Origin: Vibrio celticus
GTDB lineage: Bacteria > Pseudomonadota > Gammaproteobacteria > Enterobacterales > Vibrionaceae
Direction of reading: 5' to 3'
Length of the DNA stretch: 64,000 nucleotides
NCBI RefSeq assembly: GCF_024347335.1
Contig: NZ_AP025463.1
Location: 3,038,001-3,102,000, forward strand
Shown here: in pieces, positions 1 to 9,356 of the stretch
Layout: each line of letters begins with the position of its first letter
Numbering within the stretch: position 1 is the stretch's first letter
The notes under the pieces: model-generated
Database searches by the model: none
Told to the model about the DNA's origin: nothing
What the model saw: only the letters and a program-made list of their open reading frames with translations
Translations under genes and position numbers: made by a program

Positions 1-90
1 TCATAGTATTGCACTCCATTACACCTACTATTTATAAGTGTATACGAATATGCTGATTTATGATTTGACCCTGCTCAGAAAACCACCAAC

Positions 91-771
91 CTACACTTCT
101 GTTGGTAAATGCCAGTCTATAGGTTGTTGATCCATTGAAGAAAGCAGCTTGTTGGTTGTCGAGAAGTGCTGACAGCCGAAGAAGCCACGGCGCGCCGATA
201 ATGGCGATGGGTGAGGTGCAGCCAACACATGATGCTTGCCTTCATCAATCGCTTGGCCTTTCTTCTGGGCGTGTGCGCCCCACAACAAAAAGATGATCGG
301 TTCAGAACGCTGATTAAGCTCAGCAATAATGGCATCGGTAAAAGTTTCCCAACCACACTTAGCATGTGAGTGTGCTTTTGCCTCTTCTACTGTAAGAACT
401 GTGTTCAACATCAACACCCCTTGCGATGCCCAAGAATCGAGGTAACCATGACTAGGAATCTCAAAGCCCTCTATATCTTGTGTAAGCTCTTTGTACATAT
501 TGCGTAGAGAAGGTGGGATTTTCACGCCAGGAAGCACTGAGAATGCTAAGCCGTGAGCTTGGTTAGCACCGTGATAAGGATCTTGCCCTAAGATAACCAC
601 TCGCACGGATTCGAAAGGCGTCATATCAAAGGCACTGAACACCTGATCTTGTGGCGGGTAGACGGTTTTGCCATTATCACGTTGCTGTTCAACAAACGCG
701 AGGACACTCTGAAAGTACTCTTTATCACGTTCATCATTAATAATGGATTCCCAAGTCTTTGGTGCGCTCAT
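91..771 (-). CDS. ung: Uracil-DNA glycosylase
   Basis: Family 1 uracil-DNA glycosylase that removes uracil from DNA as the first step of base-excision repair, 226 aa. The water-activating loop GQDPYHG lies at residues 62-68, with the catalytic Asp at 64 as in E. coli Ung. The DNA-intercalation motif [13 protein letters not shown] lies near residue 187. I place the start at the ATG ending at 771 because a GGGAAG Shine-Dalgarno precedes it; the open frame extends 5 codons upstream to a TTG with no ribosome site. Nfo, another base-excision repair enzyme, lies upstream on the same strand, but a mobile-like repeat separates them, so co-transcription is doubtful. Confidence 0.97.
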   Translation of the reverse strand: MSAPKTWESIINDERDKEYFQSVLAFVEQQRDNGKTVYPPQDQVFSAFDMTPFESVRVVILGQDPYHGANQAHGLAFSVLPGVKIPPSLRNMYKELTQDIEGFEIPSHGYLDSWASQGVLMLNTVLTVEEAKAHSHAKCGWETFTDAIIAELNQRSEPIIFLLWGAHAQKKGQAIDEGKHHVLAAPHPSPLSARRGFFGCQHFSTTNKLLSSMDQQPIDWHLPTEV

Positions 772-857
772 CGTTTTACTTCCCAATCATCAAGGTTTCT
801 AGCGGCTTTCGCCAGACAAAAAATAGCTGTATCGGCTAACTGTCCTAAATAAGGCTT

Positions 858-1125
858 TAGGGCGTGTTGACCTTTCGTGGTTAAATTTCGTTCGAGATAA
901 AAGCGTTTTAATCGCGGCGAGGGAGAAGTAGCATAGTCATTCTAAGCAAATCTCCCTCAACAAAGAGTAAAACGCTTTTAGCCGAACCCTCCGGGCAGCG
1001 TTTGCTGGTCATTTCTACTGCGTTAGCGGCTTCTCATGTAGGCTAGCTACACGTCAAAGCCTCTGCCTTGTATAAATACCCAGCAACTCGATGCAAAAAT
1101 CAGCTCGAAAGATCAACACGCCCTA
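858..1125. repeat. MITE-like foldback element, 268 bp with 20-bp terminal inverted repeats
   Basis: The ends, 858-877 and 1106-1125, are inverted copies of a 20-mer (TAGGGCGTGTTGACCTTTCG) with one mismatch. Both ends carry TA, which may be a duplicated TA target. Inside there is a strong hairpin: TAAAAGCGTTTTA at 898-910 pairs perfectly with TAAAACGCTTTTA at 968-980, and GAGGGAGA at 919-926 pairs with TCTCCCTC at 951-958. No plausible coding frame is present. Size, terminal repeats and lack of coding fit a non-autonomous miniature element. The ends do not resemble those of the IS630 element at 33500-34589. Its copy number in the genome is unknown. Confidence 0.7.
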
Positions 1126-1216
1126 TTTATACCTCATACAGCTATCAATAAACATGATGTGTAGGGTTCACTTGTTGATGAATCATAATAATCAGTTCAA
1201 GTTGTGTTTATCTCGA

Positions 1217-1327
1217 TTAACCACTTTTCTGCTGTGTACGATGGTGGCCGTGGTTATGCACGTGACGGTTTGGTGTTGGTAAACGGCGTGCGGCAGCAAT
1301 AGTTGAAGTTTGGGTGATTGAATACAT
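1217..1327 (-). CDS. Putative His-rich small protein, 36 aa
   Basis: I do not recognise this gene. It is a 36-codon frame with ATG at 1327 and TAA at 1217. A perfect AGGAGG Shine-Dalgarno at 1335-1340 lies 7 nt before the ATG, the strongest ribosome site in the neighbourhood. The peptide begins MYSITQTSTIAAARR and has a basic, His-rich second half (RHVHNHGHHR, residues 21-30) that might bind metal or nucleic acid. It lies 106 nt downstream of nfo on the same strand, so it could be read through from nfo or from its own promoter. The leader can fold to hide the ribosome site (see the regulatory entry). Short length leaves real doubt that it is expressed. Confidence 0.5.
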   Translation of the reverse strand: MYSITQTSTIAAARRLPTPNRHVHNHGHHRTQQKSG

Positions 1328-1330
1328 AAA

Positions 1331-1392
1331 GGCACCTCCTCTAAGACATCGTGAACTACATATTCACTTTAATACTATGAAAGAAAGGTGCC
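1331..1392 (-). promoter_or_regulatory. Possible Shine-Dalgarno-sequestering hairpin in the small-ORF leader
   Basis: On the minus-strand RNA, GGCACCUUU (1392-1384) can pair with AGGUGCC of the ribosome site (1337-1331), extended by G-U pairs. A nested hairpin forms between GTGAA and TTCAC (1367-1363 with 1355-1351). The outer pairing would close the Shine-Dalgarno, as in RNA thermometers or other translational switches. The segment TTGGCACC followed by TTTC also loosely resembles a sigma-54 promoter but lacks the -12 G. Regulation is inferred from pairing alone. Confidence 0.35.
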
Positions 1393-1433
1393 AATTTTTA
1401 GAAATAGACGGAAATAAATTTTCCCCTCTATTA

Positions 1434-2342
1434 TTACGCTTGTTCGCTCGCTAGCGTTGCTGAGCGATGAAACATTCTAAGTTGTTGAATTTCCTCTTTC
1501 CAAATGGTCGAATCAATGGTTTCTAAGATAAGAGGGATACCATTAAAGCGAGAATCAGAGGCAATATACTCAAAACAATCCCAGCCAATTTCGCCTTTTC
1601 CTAAAGAATGGTGTCGATCGACTCGGCTCGCGAACTCAGCTTTTGAATCATTGATGTGCATTGCTCTTAGATAGTGCATACCCACGATGCGGTCGAACTC
1701 AGCAAAAGTATGCTCACACGCCTCTTTTGTACGTAAGTCATAGCCAGCAGTAAACGTATGGCAGGTGTCTAAGCACACACCAACACGTGACTTATCTTCT
1801 ACCTGTTCGATAATCTCTGCTAGATGTTCAAACTTCCAACCCAGATTAGTGCCCTGCCCAGACGTATTCTCAATCACTGCGATTACGTCAGATACCGCTT
1901 GATGAGCTAGGTTGATCGATTCAGCGATCTTCGCCAAACATTCGCTTTCTGAGATTTTCTTTAAATGACTCCCAGGATGAAAATTCAAAAGCGTTAATCC
2001 AAGTTGATTACAACGCTCCATTTCATCAATAAAAGCCGCGCGTGATTTCTCTAGCTTCTCTTCTTCTGGTGCTCCTAGGTTAATAAGGTAGGAGTCATGA
2101 GGAAGAATGTGCTCAGCACCGAAGCCCAACATTTTGCAATTAGCTTTAAAGGCACTAATGGTTTTCGCTTCTAGCGGTTTTGCCGCCCACTGTCTCTGGT
2201 TCTTGGTAAACAGTGCAAACGCATTGGCGCCAATTTCACGTGCACGCATAGGCGCCAGATCAACACCACCAGCAGCCGACACATGAGCGCCAATAAACTT
2301 AATATTTGTTTCCGGTTTTGAGGATGAATTATTGTTTGTCAT
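1434..2342 (-). CDS. nfo: Endonuclease IV (AP endonuclease)
   Basis: Zinc-dependent class II AP endonuclease that cleaves 5' of abasic sites in base-excision repair, 302 aa against about 280 for E. coli Nfo. Family sequence includes [10 protein letters not shown] near the N-terminus, [15 protein letters not shown] and [13 protein letters not shown], with metal-ligand His, Glu and Asp residues in their usual order, and HINDSK and DRHHSLGKG towards the C-terminus. The extra length is an N-terminal tail of about 15 polar residues ([12 protein letters not shown]). The start at 2342 has only a weak upstream AAGTGA. The small His-rich ORF follows 106 nt downstream. Confidence 0.96.
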   Translation of the reverse strand: MTNNNSSSKPETNIKFIGAHVSAAGGVDLAPMRAREIGANAFALFTKNQRQWAAKPLEAKTISAFKANCKMLGFGAEHILPHDSYLINLGAPEEEKLEKSRAAFIDEMERCNQLGLTLLNFHPGSHLKKISESECLAKIAESINLAHQAVSDVIAVIENTSGQGTNLGWKFEHLAEIIEQVEDKSRVGVCLDTCHTFTAGYDLRTKEACEHTFAEFDRIVGMHYLRAMHINDSKAEFASRVDRHHSLGKGEIGWDCFEYIASDSRFNGIPLILETIDSTIWKEEIQQLRMFHRSATLASEQA

Positions 2343-2502
2343 TAAATCACTTTACACTTTCAGAATGCTTAATAAATAAAGGGGCGTATCGGTTGCAGTT
2401 CAATAAAAACACAACAAATGTAGTAAACTTACAACAAATATGACTGTTAAATATTTTTATACTTTAAAATATTTTGTAATTACTTTGTTTTCAAAGGTTT
2501 TA

Positions 2503-2516
2503 TTGATTTACCTCAA
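2503..2516 (+). promoter_or_regulatory. Upstream FNR-like box of grcA
   Basis: TTGATTTACCTCAA matches the FNR consensus TTGAT-N4-ATCAA at nine of ten positions. Its centre lies 52 bp upstream of the centre of the second box, about -93.5 from the predicted start. It may help FNR activation or bind a related CRP-family protein. Confidence 0.55.
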
Positions 2517-2554
2517 TATAATCACCTTTGTAAAAATATGGTTTTTGGTTTTTT

Positions 2555-2596
2555 TTGACTTAAATCAATGTTAACCTTACTAATATTAGGTATATA
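2555..2596 (+). promoter_or_regulatory. Class II FNR-dependent promoter of grcA
   Basis: TTGACTTAAATCAA (2555-2568) is a near-perfect FNR box. TATATA at 2591-2596 has -10 character. If transcription begins near 2603, the box is centred at -41.5, the standard class II activator position. This predicts strong anaerobic induction, as for E. coli yfiD (grcA). Confidence 0.8.
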
Positions 2597-2666
2597 TTAC
2601 CCAGCTCAATAAAAATCGAAAGTTAACACCATAATCAAACCACATTCAGTGGACTAGGAGATAGTT

Positions 2667-3044
2667 ATGATCCAAGGTATTCAAATTACTAAAGCAGCAA
2701 ACGATGACCTACTAAACTCAATCTGGCTACTAGATAGCGAGAAGAATGAAGCTCGTTGTGTTGTTGCTACTGCAGGTTTCGAAGCTGACCAAGTTATCTC
2801 AGCTGCAGACCTAGGCGAGTACGAAAGCCGTGAAGTTGCTATCGAAGCAGCACCACGCATCGAAGGTGGTCAACACCTAAACGTTAACGTTCTTAAGCGT
2901 GAAACGCTAGAAGATGCAGTTGCTCACCCAGAGAACTACCCACAGCTAACTATCCGTGTATCGGGTTACGCTGTACGTTTCAACTCTCTAACAACTGAAC
3001 AGCAACGTGACGTTATCGCACGTACGTTCACTGAGTCTCTATAA
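2667..3044 (+). CDS. grcA: Autonomous glycyl radical cofactor GrcA (YfiD)
   Basis: Small spare glycyl-radical subunit that restores pyruvate formate-lyase activity after oxygen has cleaved its radical domain. At 125 aa it matches the family (E. coli 127). The radical-bearing motif RVSGYAVRF places the radical glycine at residue 100. Codon use is strongly biased to preferred codons, suggesting high expression. The start is fixed by AGGAG upstream of the ATG at 2667. The gene is monocistronic: it has its own FNR promoter and a strong terminator. ArcA, the other redox regulator likely to act here, is encoded 7 kb away. Confidence 0.97.
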   Translation: MIQGIQITKAANDDLLNSIWLLDSEKNEARCVVATAGFEADQVISAADLGEYESREVAIEAAPRIEGGQHLNVNVLKRETLEDAVAHPENYPQLTIRVSGYAVRFNSLTTEQQRDVIARTFTESL

Positions 3045-3069
3045 TTTTTAGAGCTTAAATTAGAATACA

Positions 3070-3099
3070 AAAACGGCGCTCATTGAGCGCCGTTTTTAT
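3070..3099. terminator. Bidirectional terminator between grcA and thrC
   Basis: Perfect 11-bp stem, AAACGGCGCTC (3071-3081) with GAGCGCCGTTT (3085-3095), and a 3-nt loop. T-runs follow on both strands, so it can end both grcA and the thr operon, which converge here. Confidence 0.93.
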
Positions 3100-3121
3100 T
3101 TGTTCGAAAAACAAATGGACG

Positions 3122-4405
3122 TTACGGTTGAACTCGACGAAGCACAGCTTTTAGCGCTTCAAAATCGTTATCAAGATCTTCAGACAACAATTCCATCGCC
3201 GCGTGTTTTGCTAGCGGGCCAGGCAGTTCGATATCAGAACCTAAGATGTCATCAACCACTTCTTTAAATTTCGCTGGGTGTGCTGTACACAGGAACAAGC
3301 CAGTTTCGTTCTCTTGCAGTTGCTCTTCCAGTAGACGGTAAGCAATCGCACCATGTGGTTCACATAGGTAACCTTGTGCTTTTAGGTCGCGAACTGACTC
3401 AGCGCTCTGCTCGTCAGATACTTTACCTTTGCCTAGTGTATCTAAGCCCCAACCTTTCAGTTGGCAAAGTTCTTCGATACGAGGCCAGTTGTTTGGTTGG
3501 CTTACGTCCATCGCGTTCGATGTTGTCGCAACAGTCGGTTTTGGATCCCATTGGCCTGTTTCTAGGTAACGAGGAACCGTGTCATTTTCATTGGTTGCTG
3601 CGATGAAACGCTTAACAGGTAGACCTAGCGCTTTAGCCAATAGACCAGCTGTTAGGTTACCAAAGTTACCACTTGGTACAGAGATAACGAGGTTTTCACG
3701 TTGCTCTTTAGTCAGCTGAGAAGCCGCCTCAAAGTAGTAACAGATCTGAGCCATTAAACGGCTGATGTTGATCGAGTTTGCTGAGTTCAAGCCAATTTCT
3801 TTACGCAGTTCAGCGTCATCAAATGAGTCTTTAACTAGCGCCTGACACGCATCAAAGTCGCCATCAATCGCCACCGTGTGGATGTTCTTACCAAGCGTAC
3901 AGAACAGCTTCTCTTGCAGCGGGCTGATCTTGCCTTTCGGGTAAAGAATCACAACATTAATGTCTTCCATGCCGTAGAAAGCATGCGCAACCGCCGCACC
4001 AGTATCACCTGATGTTGCCGTTAAGATAGTGATTTGACCACCATCAGAAACAGCTGCTAAAGATTGAGCCATAAAGCGGCCGCCGAAATCTTTAAATGCC
4101 AGTGTTGGACCGTGGAAAAGCTCAAGCGCGTAAACGCCATCTTTTACTTGGTTGATTGGTGCAGGGAATTGGAACGCTGCATCCACCATTTGGTCGATCT
4201 GTTCTTTTGGTAATTCATCACCAATCAATGCTGACAGAATCTTTGAGCTACGAGGGACAAAGTCCTCTGCTAGCAGCGCATCGATATCATCAAACTTTGG
4301 CAGTTCAGATGGGAAAAATAGACCTTGATTACGGCCTAAACCTTGACGAACGGCTTGGCCAAAAGAGACTTGTTCATCATTTTCTTTGATGTTGTACAGT
4401 TTCAT
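3122..4405 (-). CDS. thrC: Threonine synthase
   Basis: PLP enzyme converting O-phospho-homoserine to threonine, the last step of the pathway, 427 aa (E. coli 428). The N-terminal signature [20 protein letters not shown] and the PLP-lysine region [11 protein letters not shown] (about residues 94-104) are clear, as are the phosphate-binding glycines of [10 protein letters not shown] and [10 protein letters not shown]. The ATG overlaps the thrB stop by four bases (ATGA), so the two are translationally coupled. It is the last gene of thrLABC and ends at the shared terminator at 3070-3099. Confidence 0.98.
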   Translation of the reverse strand: MKLYNIKENDEQVSFGQAVRQGLGRNQGLFFPSELPKFDDIDALLAEDFVPRSSKILSALIGDELPKEQIDQMVDAAFQFPAPINQVKDGVYALELFHGPTLAFKDFGGRFMAQSLAAVSDGGQITILTATSGDTGAAVAHAFYGMEDINVVILYPKGKISPLQEKLFCTLGKNIHTVAIDGDFDACQALVKDSFDDAELRKEIGLNSANSINISRLMAQICYYFEAASQLTKEQRENLVISVPSGNFGNLTAGLLAKALGLPVKRFIAATNENDTVPRYLETGQWDPKPTVATTSNAMDVSQPNNWPRIEELCQLKGWGLDTLGKGKVSDEQSAESVRDLKAQGYLCEPHGAIAYRLLEEQLQENETGLFLCTAHPAKFKEVVDDILGSDIELPGPLAKHAAMELLSEDLDNDFEALKAVLRRVQP

Positions 4406-5373
4406 AACTCACTTCCTGTAACGATCGAACCCTGCTTATCTAGGCGACAAACGTGAACGAATCCTTCTTCATTTTGTACGTAATTTTGTTCTAACCAGCG
4501 TGCAACACGCTCGGCGACATCTAGTTCTTTGCAAATGCTAAATAGAGTTGGACCGCTACCAGAAATACCAGTAGCCAGTGCCCCAGCCGACAGCGCGTAT
4601 TTACGAGCATCAGCAAACCCTGGAAGCAGTTTCTCACGATATGGTTCAGCGATCACGTCTTTGATCATCTTCGCAGCCAGTTCAGGTTGACCTGAATGAC
4701 ACGCGTGGATAAAGCCCGCTAAGTGGCGACCATGAGCAATGATATCCTGACGACGATATTGAGATGGTAGGATCTCTCTCGCTTCCGCCGTTGAAACCTT
4801 AATCCCCGGATAAGCCATCACCCAGTACCAGTCATCAAAACATGGGACTTCTTGGCTAATGATGCCTAGCTCTTCAAGCATTAATTGCACGCCACCAAGG
4901 TAACATGGCGCAACGTTATCGTAGTGGATACCGCCTGAAATCTTACCTTCCATTTCGCCCATCAGAGCAAGCAGTTCAGTTTCATTCAGTGGCTGACCGT
5001 GAAAACGGTTTAGCGCATCCAGTGCCGCGACAATTGAACATGCACTAGAGCCCAAACCTGAACCGATAGGCATGTTCTTTTCTAGCGTCATTTCCAAAGG
5101 CTTTAGCGTAACGCCTTTTTTATCAAGCTCTCTCGAGAACACCACCCAGCAGTCGTAGACGATGTTTTCTTTTGCTTCAGTTGGCAGCTTAGAAACAAAG
5201 CTGCCTGCTGTTTTAAGTGAGAATGGTTCATCACCGGCTTTAACCATAACTCGGTCACCCAGCAGTGTGCCATCCACTGGAGACACAGCGGCCCCCAGCA
5301 CATCAAACCCTACACTGACATTACCGATTGATGCAGGAGCATAAACGACAACATCCATATCACTTGAACTCAT
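4402..5373 (-). CDS. thrB: Homoserine kinase
   Basis: GHMP-family kinase that phosphorylates homoserine, 323 aa. It shows the N-terminal [18 protein letters not shown], the ATP-binding loop [12 protein letters not shown] and the C-terminal [12 protein letters not shown]. The ATG at 5373 has AGGAG 8 nt upstream; the frame is open a further 7 codons to a TTG inside the end of thrA, which is unlikely to be used. Only two bases separate the thrA stop from this ATG, and the gene overlaps thrC by 4 nt, so thrA, thrB and thrC form a tight operon. Confidence 0.97.
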   Translation of the reverse strand: MSSSDMDVVVYAPASIGNVSVGFDVLGAAVSPVDGTLLGDRVMVKAGDEPFSLKTAGSFVSKLPTEAKENIVYDCWVVFSRELDKKGVTLKPLEMTLEKNMPIGSGLGSSACSIVAALDALNRFHGQPLNETELLALMGEMEGKISGGIHYDNVAPCYLGGVQLMLEELGIISQEVPCFDDWYWVMAYPGIKVSTAEAREILPSQYRRQDIIAHGRHLAGFIHACHSGQPELAAKMIKDVIAEPYREKLLPGFADARKYALSAGALATGISGSGPTLFSICKELDVAERVARWLEQNYVQNEEGFVHVCRLDKQGSIVTGSEL

Positions 5374-5375
5374 TC

Positions 5376-7835
5376 CTAAACTCCTAATTTCCAACCAAGA
5401 GTACGCATCACATCAGAGAATACGCCAGCTGCTGTTACTTCAGTACCCGCGCCGTAGCCACGCAGTACTAGAGGGATTGGTTGGTAGTAACGGCTGTAGA
5501 ATGCTAATGCGTTCTCGCCATCTTTAATCTTGAACATTGGGTCGTCGCCATCAACAGCAGCGATACGAACCTTACACTTGCCTTCAGCGATTTCGCCAAC
5601 ATAACGAAGTACTTTGCCTTCTTCTGCTGCGATAGCTGACTGCTCTTTGAAGTAAGCATCCGCTTCTGGTAGGCGAGCCATGAACTCTTCAACCGTACCT
5701 GAATCATCAAAACCCGGTGGCAGAGCTTGGTCTACTTCAACATCTTCAAGTTCAAGCGCCATGCCTGCTTCACGAGCAAGAATAAGCAGCTTACGCGCCA
5801 CATCCATACCAGATAGATCATCACGAGGATCCGGTTCAGTGAAACCGTTATCTTTTGCAATATTGGTTGCTTGGCTTAGTGTCATACCTTCATCAAGCTT
5901 GCCGAAGATGTAAGACAGTGAACCTGAAAGAATGCCGTTGAACTTCTCCAGCTCATCACCTGCAGAGATTAGGTTCTGTAGGTTTTCGATTACCGGTAGA
6001 CCAGCACCTACTGTTGTCTCGTACATCAGCTTACGACGTGAGTTACGTGCAACTTCACGAAGCTGATGATAGTAAGCCATGCTTGCTGTGTTTGCTTTCT
6101 TGTTTGGTGTTACCACGTGGAAACCAGCCGCTAGGAAATCAGCGTACTGCGCTGCAATACCTTCGCTAGACGTACAATCAACCAATACAGGGTTGATGAT
6201 GTGGTTACGTTGAACCAAAGCCGCTAAACGCGCTAGGCTGAATTCTTCAGTCGCACTCGACATACGGTCACGCCACTGCTCTAGCGGTAGACCATCGCTG
6301 TCTAGCAACAAGCCTTTACTGTTTGCTAAACCACATACGCGAATCACGATGCCTTTTTCAGCCAGTTTGCCCTGCTGACGCTGGATTTGGTCAACAAGCT
6401 CACCACCAACACCGCCAACACCCACAACGAATACGTCAAGGAAGTGCTTAGAGTTAAATAGGTTCTCGTGACACGCTTTGATGGCTTCAGAGATTTTATC
6501 TTCAGGGATAACCGCTGAGATAGCGCGCTCTGAAGAACCTTGCGCGATAGCAACAATGTTGACGTTCACTTCAGCTAAAGAAGAGAAGAACTGAGATGCT
6601 ACGCCACGTGAAGTGCGCATACCGTCACCCACTAGCGTTACAATCGCAACGTCATCCATGAACTCAACCGGCTCTAACAGGCCATCTTTAAGTTCAAGTT
6701 CAAACGCGTCTGACAACACTTGTTTCGCTTTCACTTTGTCAGCGGATTCAATACAGAAGCTGATGCTGTACTCAGAAGAAGATTGAGTAATAAGGACAAT
6801 AGAAACGCCAGCAGAAGACATCGCGCCGAATACACGACTCGCCATACCTACCATACCCTTCATACCTGGGCCTGATACGTTAACCATGGTTAGGTTGCTT
6901 AGCGTCGTAATACCTTTAATTGCTAGGTTATCTTCGCCAGTGTCTTGGCCAATCAAAGTACCCGCACCCTGTGGGTTGAAGCTGTTTTTGATCAGACAAG
7001 GAATATGGAATTGTGCGATAGGCGCGATAGTTTTCGGGTGTAGAACCGAAGCGCCAAAATAAGAAAGCTCCATCGCTTCTTGGTAGCTTAATGACTTAAG
7101 AAGACGAGCATCATCGACCAAACGCGGGTCACAGTTGTAAACGCCGTCTACATCTGTCCAGATCTCACAGCAATCAGCACGTAGACACGCCGCTAGAACT
7201 GCAGCTGAATAATCAGAGCCGTTACGGCCAAGTGTGACTAGCTCACCTTTATCGTTACCAGCTGTAAAGCCCGGCATGATATTTACGTGACCTTTAGGAA
7301 GTGGCGACTGACGGAAGTTCTGAGTTGAAACATCCACATCGACCATAGCTTCAAGGTGATCACCTTTAGCGTATAGGTATTGAACCGGATCAATCAGGCT
7401 TGCTGGTTGGCCTTTCGCTTCAAGTACCGCTTTCATCAACTGGATTGAGATTCGCTCACCTTTACTGATGATGCGAGCATTAACATGGTTCGGGCACATA
7501 CCCAGTAGGTTAATGCCGTTTACGAACTGTTTTAGCTGAGCAAGAGAAGTATCGACCTGCTCTTGAAACGCAGAACCATCAATAGAAGGAACAACGGCTT
7601 GAATATCTGCAAACAGTGCAGCGAATGAGGATTCGATCTCTGTAATCTGTGCGTCTGCTTCACCATTTTTAAGTGCAGCTTCAATTACAGCGACCAACTT
7701 ATTGGTTGTTTTTCCTGGAGCCGATAGTACAACGGCTAGCTCTTCTTGCTGGGCATTATTAGCGATGATATCAGCCGCTCGTAAAAAACGATCTGCATCA
7801 GCTAATGATGAACCTCCAAACTTTAAAACGCGCAT
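5376..7835 (-). CDS. thrA: Bifunctional aspartokinase I / homoserine dehydrogenase I
   Basis: Catalyses the first and third steps of threonine synthesis. From the ATG at 7835 it has 819 aa (E. coli 820). The aspartokinase half begins [17 protein letters not shown]; two ACT-type regulatory segments span roughly residues 315-455 and carry threonine feedback control in this family. The homoserine dehydrogenase half starts at the NAD(P) motif [14 protein letters not shown] near residue 460 and includes PNKKANT. An in-frame ATG four codons earlier exists, but GGAG precedes the chosen start at proper spacing and the length then matches the family. First structural gene after the thrL attenuator. 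Confidence 0.97.
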   Translation of the reverse strand: MRVLKFGGSSLADADRFLRAADIIANNAQQEELAVVLSAPGKTTNKLVAVIEAALKNGEADAQITEIESSFAALFADIQAVVPSIDGSAFQEQVDTSLAQLKQFVNGINLLGMCPNHVNARIISKGERISIQLMKAVLEAKGQPASLIDPVQYLYAKGDHLEAMVDVDVSTQNFRQSPLPKGHVNIMPGFTAGNDKGELVTLGRNGSDYSAAVLAACLRADCCEIWTDVDGVYNCDPRLVDDARLLKSLSYQEAMELSYFGASVLHPKTIAPIAQFHIPCLIKNSFNPQGAGTLIGQDTGEDNLAIKGITTLSNLTMVNVSGPGMKGMVGMASRVFGAMSSAGVSIVLITQSSSEYSISFCIESADKVKAKQVLSDAFELELKDGLLEPVEFMDDVAIVTLVGDGMRTSRGVASQFFSSLAEVNVNIVAIAQGSSERAISAVIPEDKISEAIKACHENLFNSKHFLDVFVVGVGGVGGELVDQIQRQQGKLAEKGIVIRVCGLANSKGLLLDSDGLPLEQWRDRMSSATEEFSLARLAALVQRNHIINPVLVDCTSSEGIAAQYADFLAAGFHVVTPNKKANTASMAYYHQLREVARNSRRKLMYETTVGAGLPVIENLQNLISAGDELEKFNGILSGSLSYIFGKLDEGMTLSQATNIAKDNGFTEPDPRDDLSGMDVARKLLILAREAGMALELEDVEVDQALPPGFDDSGTVEEFMARLPEADAYFKEQSAIAAEEGKVLRYVGEIAEGKCKVRIAAVDGDDPMFKIKDGENALAFYSRYYQPIPLVLRGYGAGTEVTAAGVFSDVMRTLGWKLGV

Positions 7836-7865
7836 CCCTTTCTCCATAAGTCATAAAAATGGTAC

Positions 7866-7909
7866 AAAAAAAGGCCTGTATCTTGTTGGATACAGGCCTT
7901 TTTTTTAAA
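7866..7909 (-). terminator. thr operon attenuator (rho-independent terminator)
   Basis: On the minus strand AAGGCCTGTATCC pairs with GATACAGGCCTT, followed by seven Ts, about 30 nt before the thrA start and just after the thrL stop. The position is that of the E. coli thr attenuator: slow translation of Thr and Ile codons in thrL should prevent terminator formation. On the plus strand the hairpin is also followed by Ts. Confidence 0.9.
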
Positions 7910-7918
7910 ATCCGTTAC

Positions 7919-7996
7919 TTAGCAGCCTGCCCCAACAATGTTAATGTCGGTAATAATAATGGTTGTGGTCATTACTAGGTGGCTTACGTGCTGCAT
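7919..7996 (-). CDS. thrL: thr operon leader peptide
   Basis: A 25-codon frame from ATG at 7996 to TAA at 7919. Its centre reads MTTTIIITDINI: four Thr and five Ile codons within twelve, the two amino acids to which the enterobacterial thr attenuator responds. It ends VGAGC, similar to the GNGAG end of E. coli ThrL. An internal in-frame ATG at codon 9 is an alternative start; the upstream ATG has AGAG about 8 nt before it. It immediately precedes the attenuator hairpin and thrA. Function as a regulatory peptide follows from family knowledge. Confidence 0.85.
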   Translation of the reverse strand: MQHVSHLVMTTTIIITDINIVGAGC

Positions 7997-8300
7997 ATCA
8001 AATTCTCTGCTTGTGCTTTACTCTACGTGTATCAATTTTTACCACTGGACGTCAATGAAAAGTTGCGTTTTTTTTACATTCACACCGTTTTTCAGAGCAA
8101 ACCGTCATTTAAGGGATAAAACACCCTGTATAAACCTTCACTTAAGATGCTGGATTTACTCATTGAACAAGCAAGAGTAATCAGGTGCATATATAGTCAT
8201 AACAAAATGCTATATCGATTGTGCAGCGAACGTACAAGTTCTGTGCTTTAATTGAACGATAACGTTCGAAGAACAATAATAATGACATCAGGAGTGGGAA
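7997..8300. other. Intergenic region between divergent thrL and an OMP-like gene
   Basis: Holds the candidate thr promoter near 8028-8055. The right half, before the gene at 8301, is AT-rich and includes a short inverted repeat around CGATAACGTTCG (8256-8267). I see no further gene. Confidence 0.5.
8028..8055 (-). promoter_or_regulatory. Candidate thr operon promoter
   Basis: A -35 TTGACG (minus strand, 8055-8050), a 16-bp spacer and a weak -10 GATACA (8033-8028) lie about 32 nt upstream of thrL. The -35 is good and the -10 poor, so the call is tentative. Confidence 0.4.
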
Positions 8301-8759
8301 ATGAAGAGATTACTTATTCTTTTGGCTTTTGCTATGCCTGTTGTTTGTTCAGCGAATAGCTTGCCTCTACTACCCAGCCAGATCGATAGTTCTTCTCATA
8401 GATTCTTTATCTCCACACAAAACGCGTCGAGTGAAAGCTTCGATACTTGGAAGATAGACAGTGGCTACTCTTATAGCTTGTTTTCAGATGTGGATCTTTA
8501 CGTCGGTACACGTATCAATAGTGCGGCACTAAAACAGGAGAGTGGATTCTTGAGCGGTGTCAGTTATCAGTTCTCAGAAAGAGTCTCTTTCAACAGTTCT
8601 CTGCACACCTATAAAGACGAAACCGAAGACAATGAGAAATCGGTAGCCGCAGAGGTTTCCAGCCGAGTGCAACTGACAGATAACCTAGATTTGCATGCCA
8701 CCCTTGATTATGAAGAGTGGCAGCAAGGTGTTGAAGTGGGATTAGGGTTTCGCTTTTAG
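8301..8759 (+). CDS. Putative small outer-membrane beta-barrel protein
   Basis: Function not recognised; 152 aa. Residues 1-18 form a clean Sec signal peptide (MKRLLILLAFAMPVVCSA, cut before NS). The mature part has alternating polar and hydrophobic strands separated by short turns (for example YSYSLFSDVDLYVGTRI) and ends GVEVGLGFRF. A terminal Phe after such a strand is the usual BAM recognition signal of outer-membrane barrels, and the length would suit about eight strands. AGGAGTGGG gives a strong ribosome site for the ATG at 8301. It is a single gene between the thr promoter and rraA, which converges on it. Barrel topology is inferred. Confidence 0.7.
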   Translation: MKRLLILLAFAMPVVCSANSLPLLPSQIDSSSHRFFISTQNASSESFDTWKIDSGYSYSLFSDVDLYVGTRINSAALKQESGFLSGVSYQFSERVSFNSSLHTYKDETEDNEKSVAAEVSSRVQLTDNLDLHATLDYEEWQQGVEVGLGFRF

Positions 8760-8870
8760 TGTCTTTAGCTTGTTCTTTATTAACTGATTGGTGCGGATGA
8801 GATCCAAGCTTTCAGCACATCACAAACCATTCCCCGATCTAATCTATCAACGGCATTCAATTTGAGTCAG

Positions 8871-9356
8871 TTACGATTCAATTAACAGCTCAGATGAAAT
8901 TAACACGCCATTCCAATCGGCATAAATATAGTCACCAGGCTGAATCAGTTGATTATGTATAGAGAGTGTCACATTCACTTGGCCAACACCGCGTTTCTCT
9001 GTTTTGAATGGCGATGCACCTAACGCCTGAACGCCAAGGTCCATTTGCGACATCATGCCTACATCACGCACCGCACCGTTTACAATCACGCCTTCCCAAC
9101 CGTTTTCTATCGCGAGAATAGCGAGTTGATCGCCAAGCAGCGCCTTCTGGCATGAGCCATTTCCGTCAACGACAAGCACTTTGCCACAGCCGTCGGTCTC
9201 TAAAACCTCGCGAACCTTGGAATTATCGTGATAACAACGAACTGTTACAATTTTTCCAAAGAACGCACCACGTTGGCCGAAGTTCTGCAATGGCATGTTC
9301 AGTAGGGTGACTTCGCTTTCAAACTCATCACACAAGTCGGGTGTTATATCGTGCAT
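8871..9356 (-). CDS. rraA: RraA-family protein (RNase E regulator-like)
   Basis: Belongs to the RraA / HMG-aldolase fold family, 161 aa (E. coli RraA 161). In E. coli RraA binds RNase E and inhibits mRNA decay. Matching segments are [46 protein letters not shown] and [14 protein letters not shown], and the C-terminal [10 protein letters not shown]. Many members lacking proven RNase E binding are annotated as 4-hydroxy-4-methyl-2-oxoglutarate aldolases. Vibrios are reported to carry two RraA proteins, so which paralogue this is remains unsettled. GGAGG 5 nt before the ATG fixes the start. Confidence 0.85.
   Translation of the reverse strand: MHDITPDLCDEFESEVTLLNMPLQNFGQRGAFFGKIVTVRCYHDNSKVREVLETDGCGKVLVVDGNGSCQKALLGDQLAILAIENGWEGVIVNGAVRDVGMMSQMDLGVQALGASPFKTEKRGVGQVNVTLSIHNQLIQPGDYIYADWNGVLISSELLIES

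Larger units (their letters stand above)
2343..2666 (+). other. AT-rich intergenic region holding the grcA promoter
   Basis: This gap lies between the divergent nfo and grcA genes. It is very AT-rich and has no credible ORF. It holds two FNR-like boxes and a -10 element (separate entries), then about 60 nt of leader ending in AGGAG 8 nt before the grcA ATG. I could not identify a clear nfo promoter in it. Confidence 0.7.

Noticed and set aside
1091..1282. 63-codon plus-strand frame
   Set aside because: It starts inside the MITE-like element and runs antisense to the small His-rich ORF, with no ribosome site.
1380..1396. Sigma-54 promoter for the small His-rich ORF
   Set aside because: TTGGCACC fits the -24 half, but the -12 GC is TC here. 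The same bases are better explained as the arm that pairs with the ribosome site.
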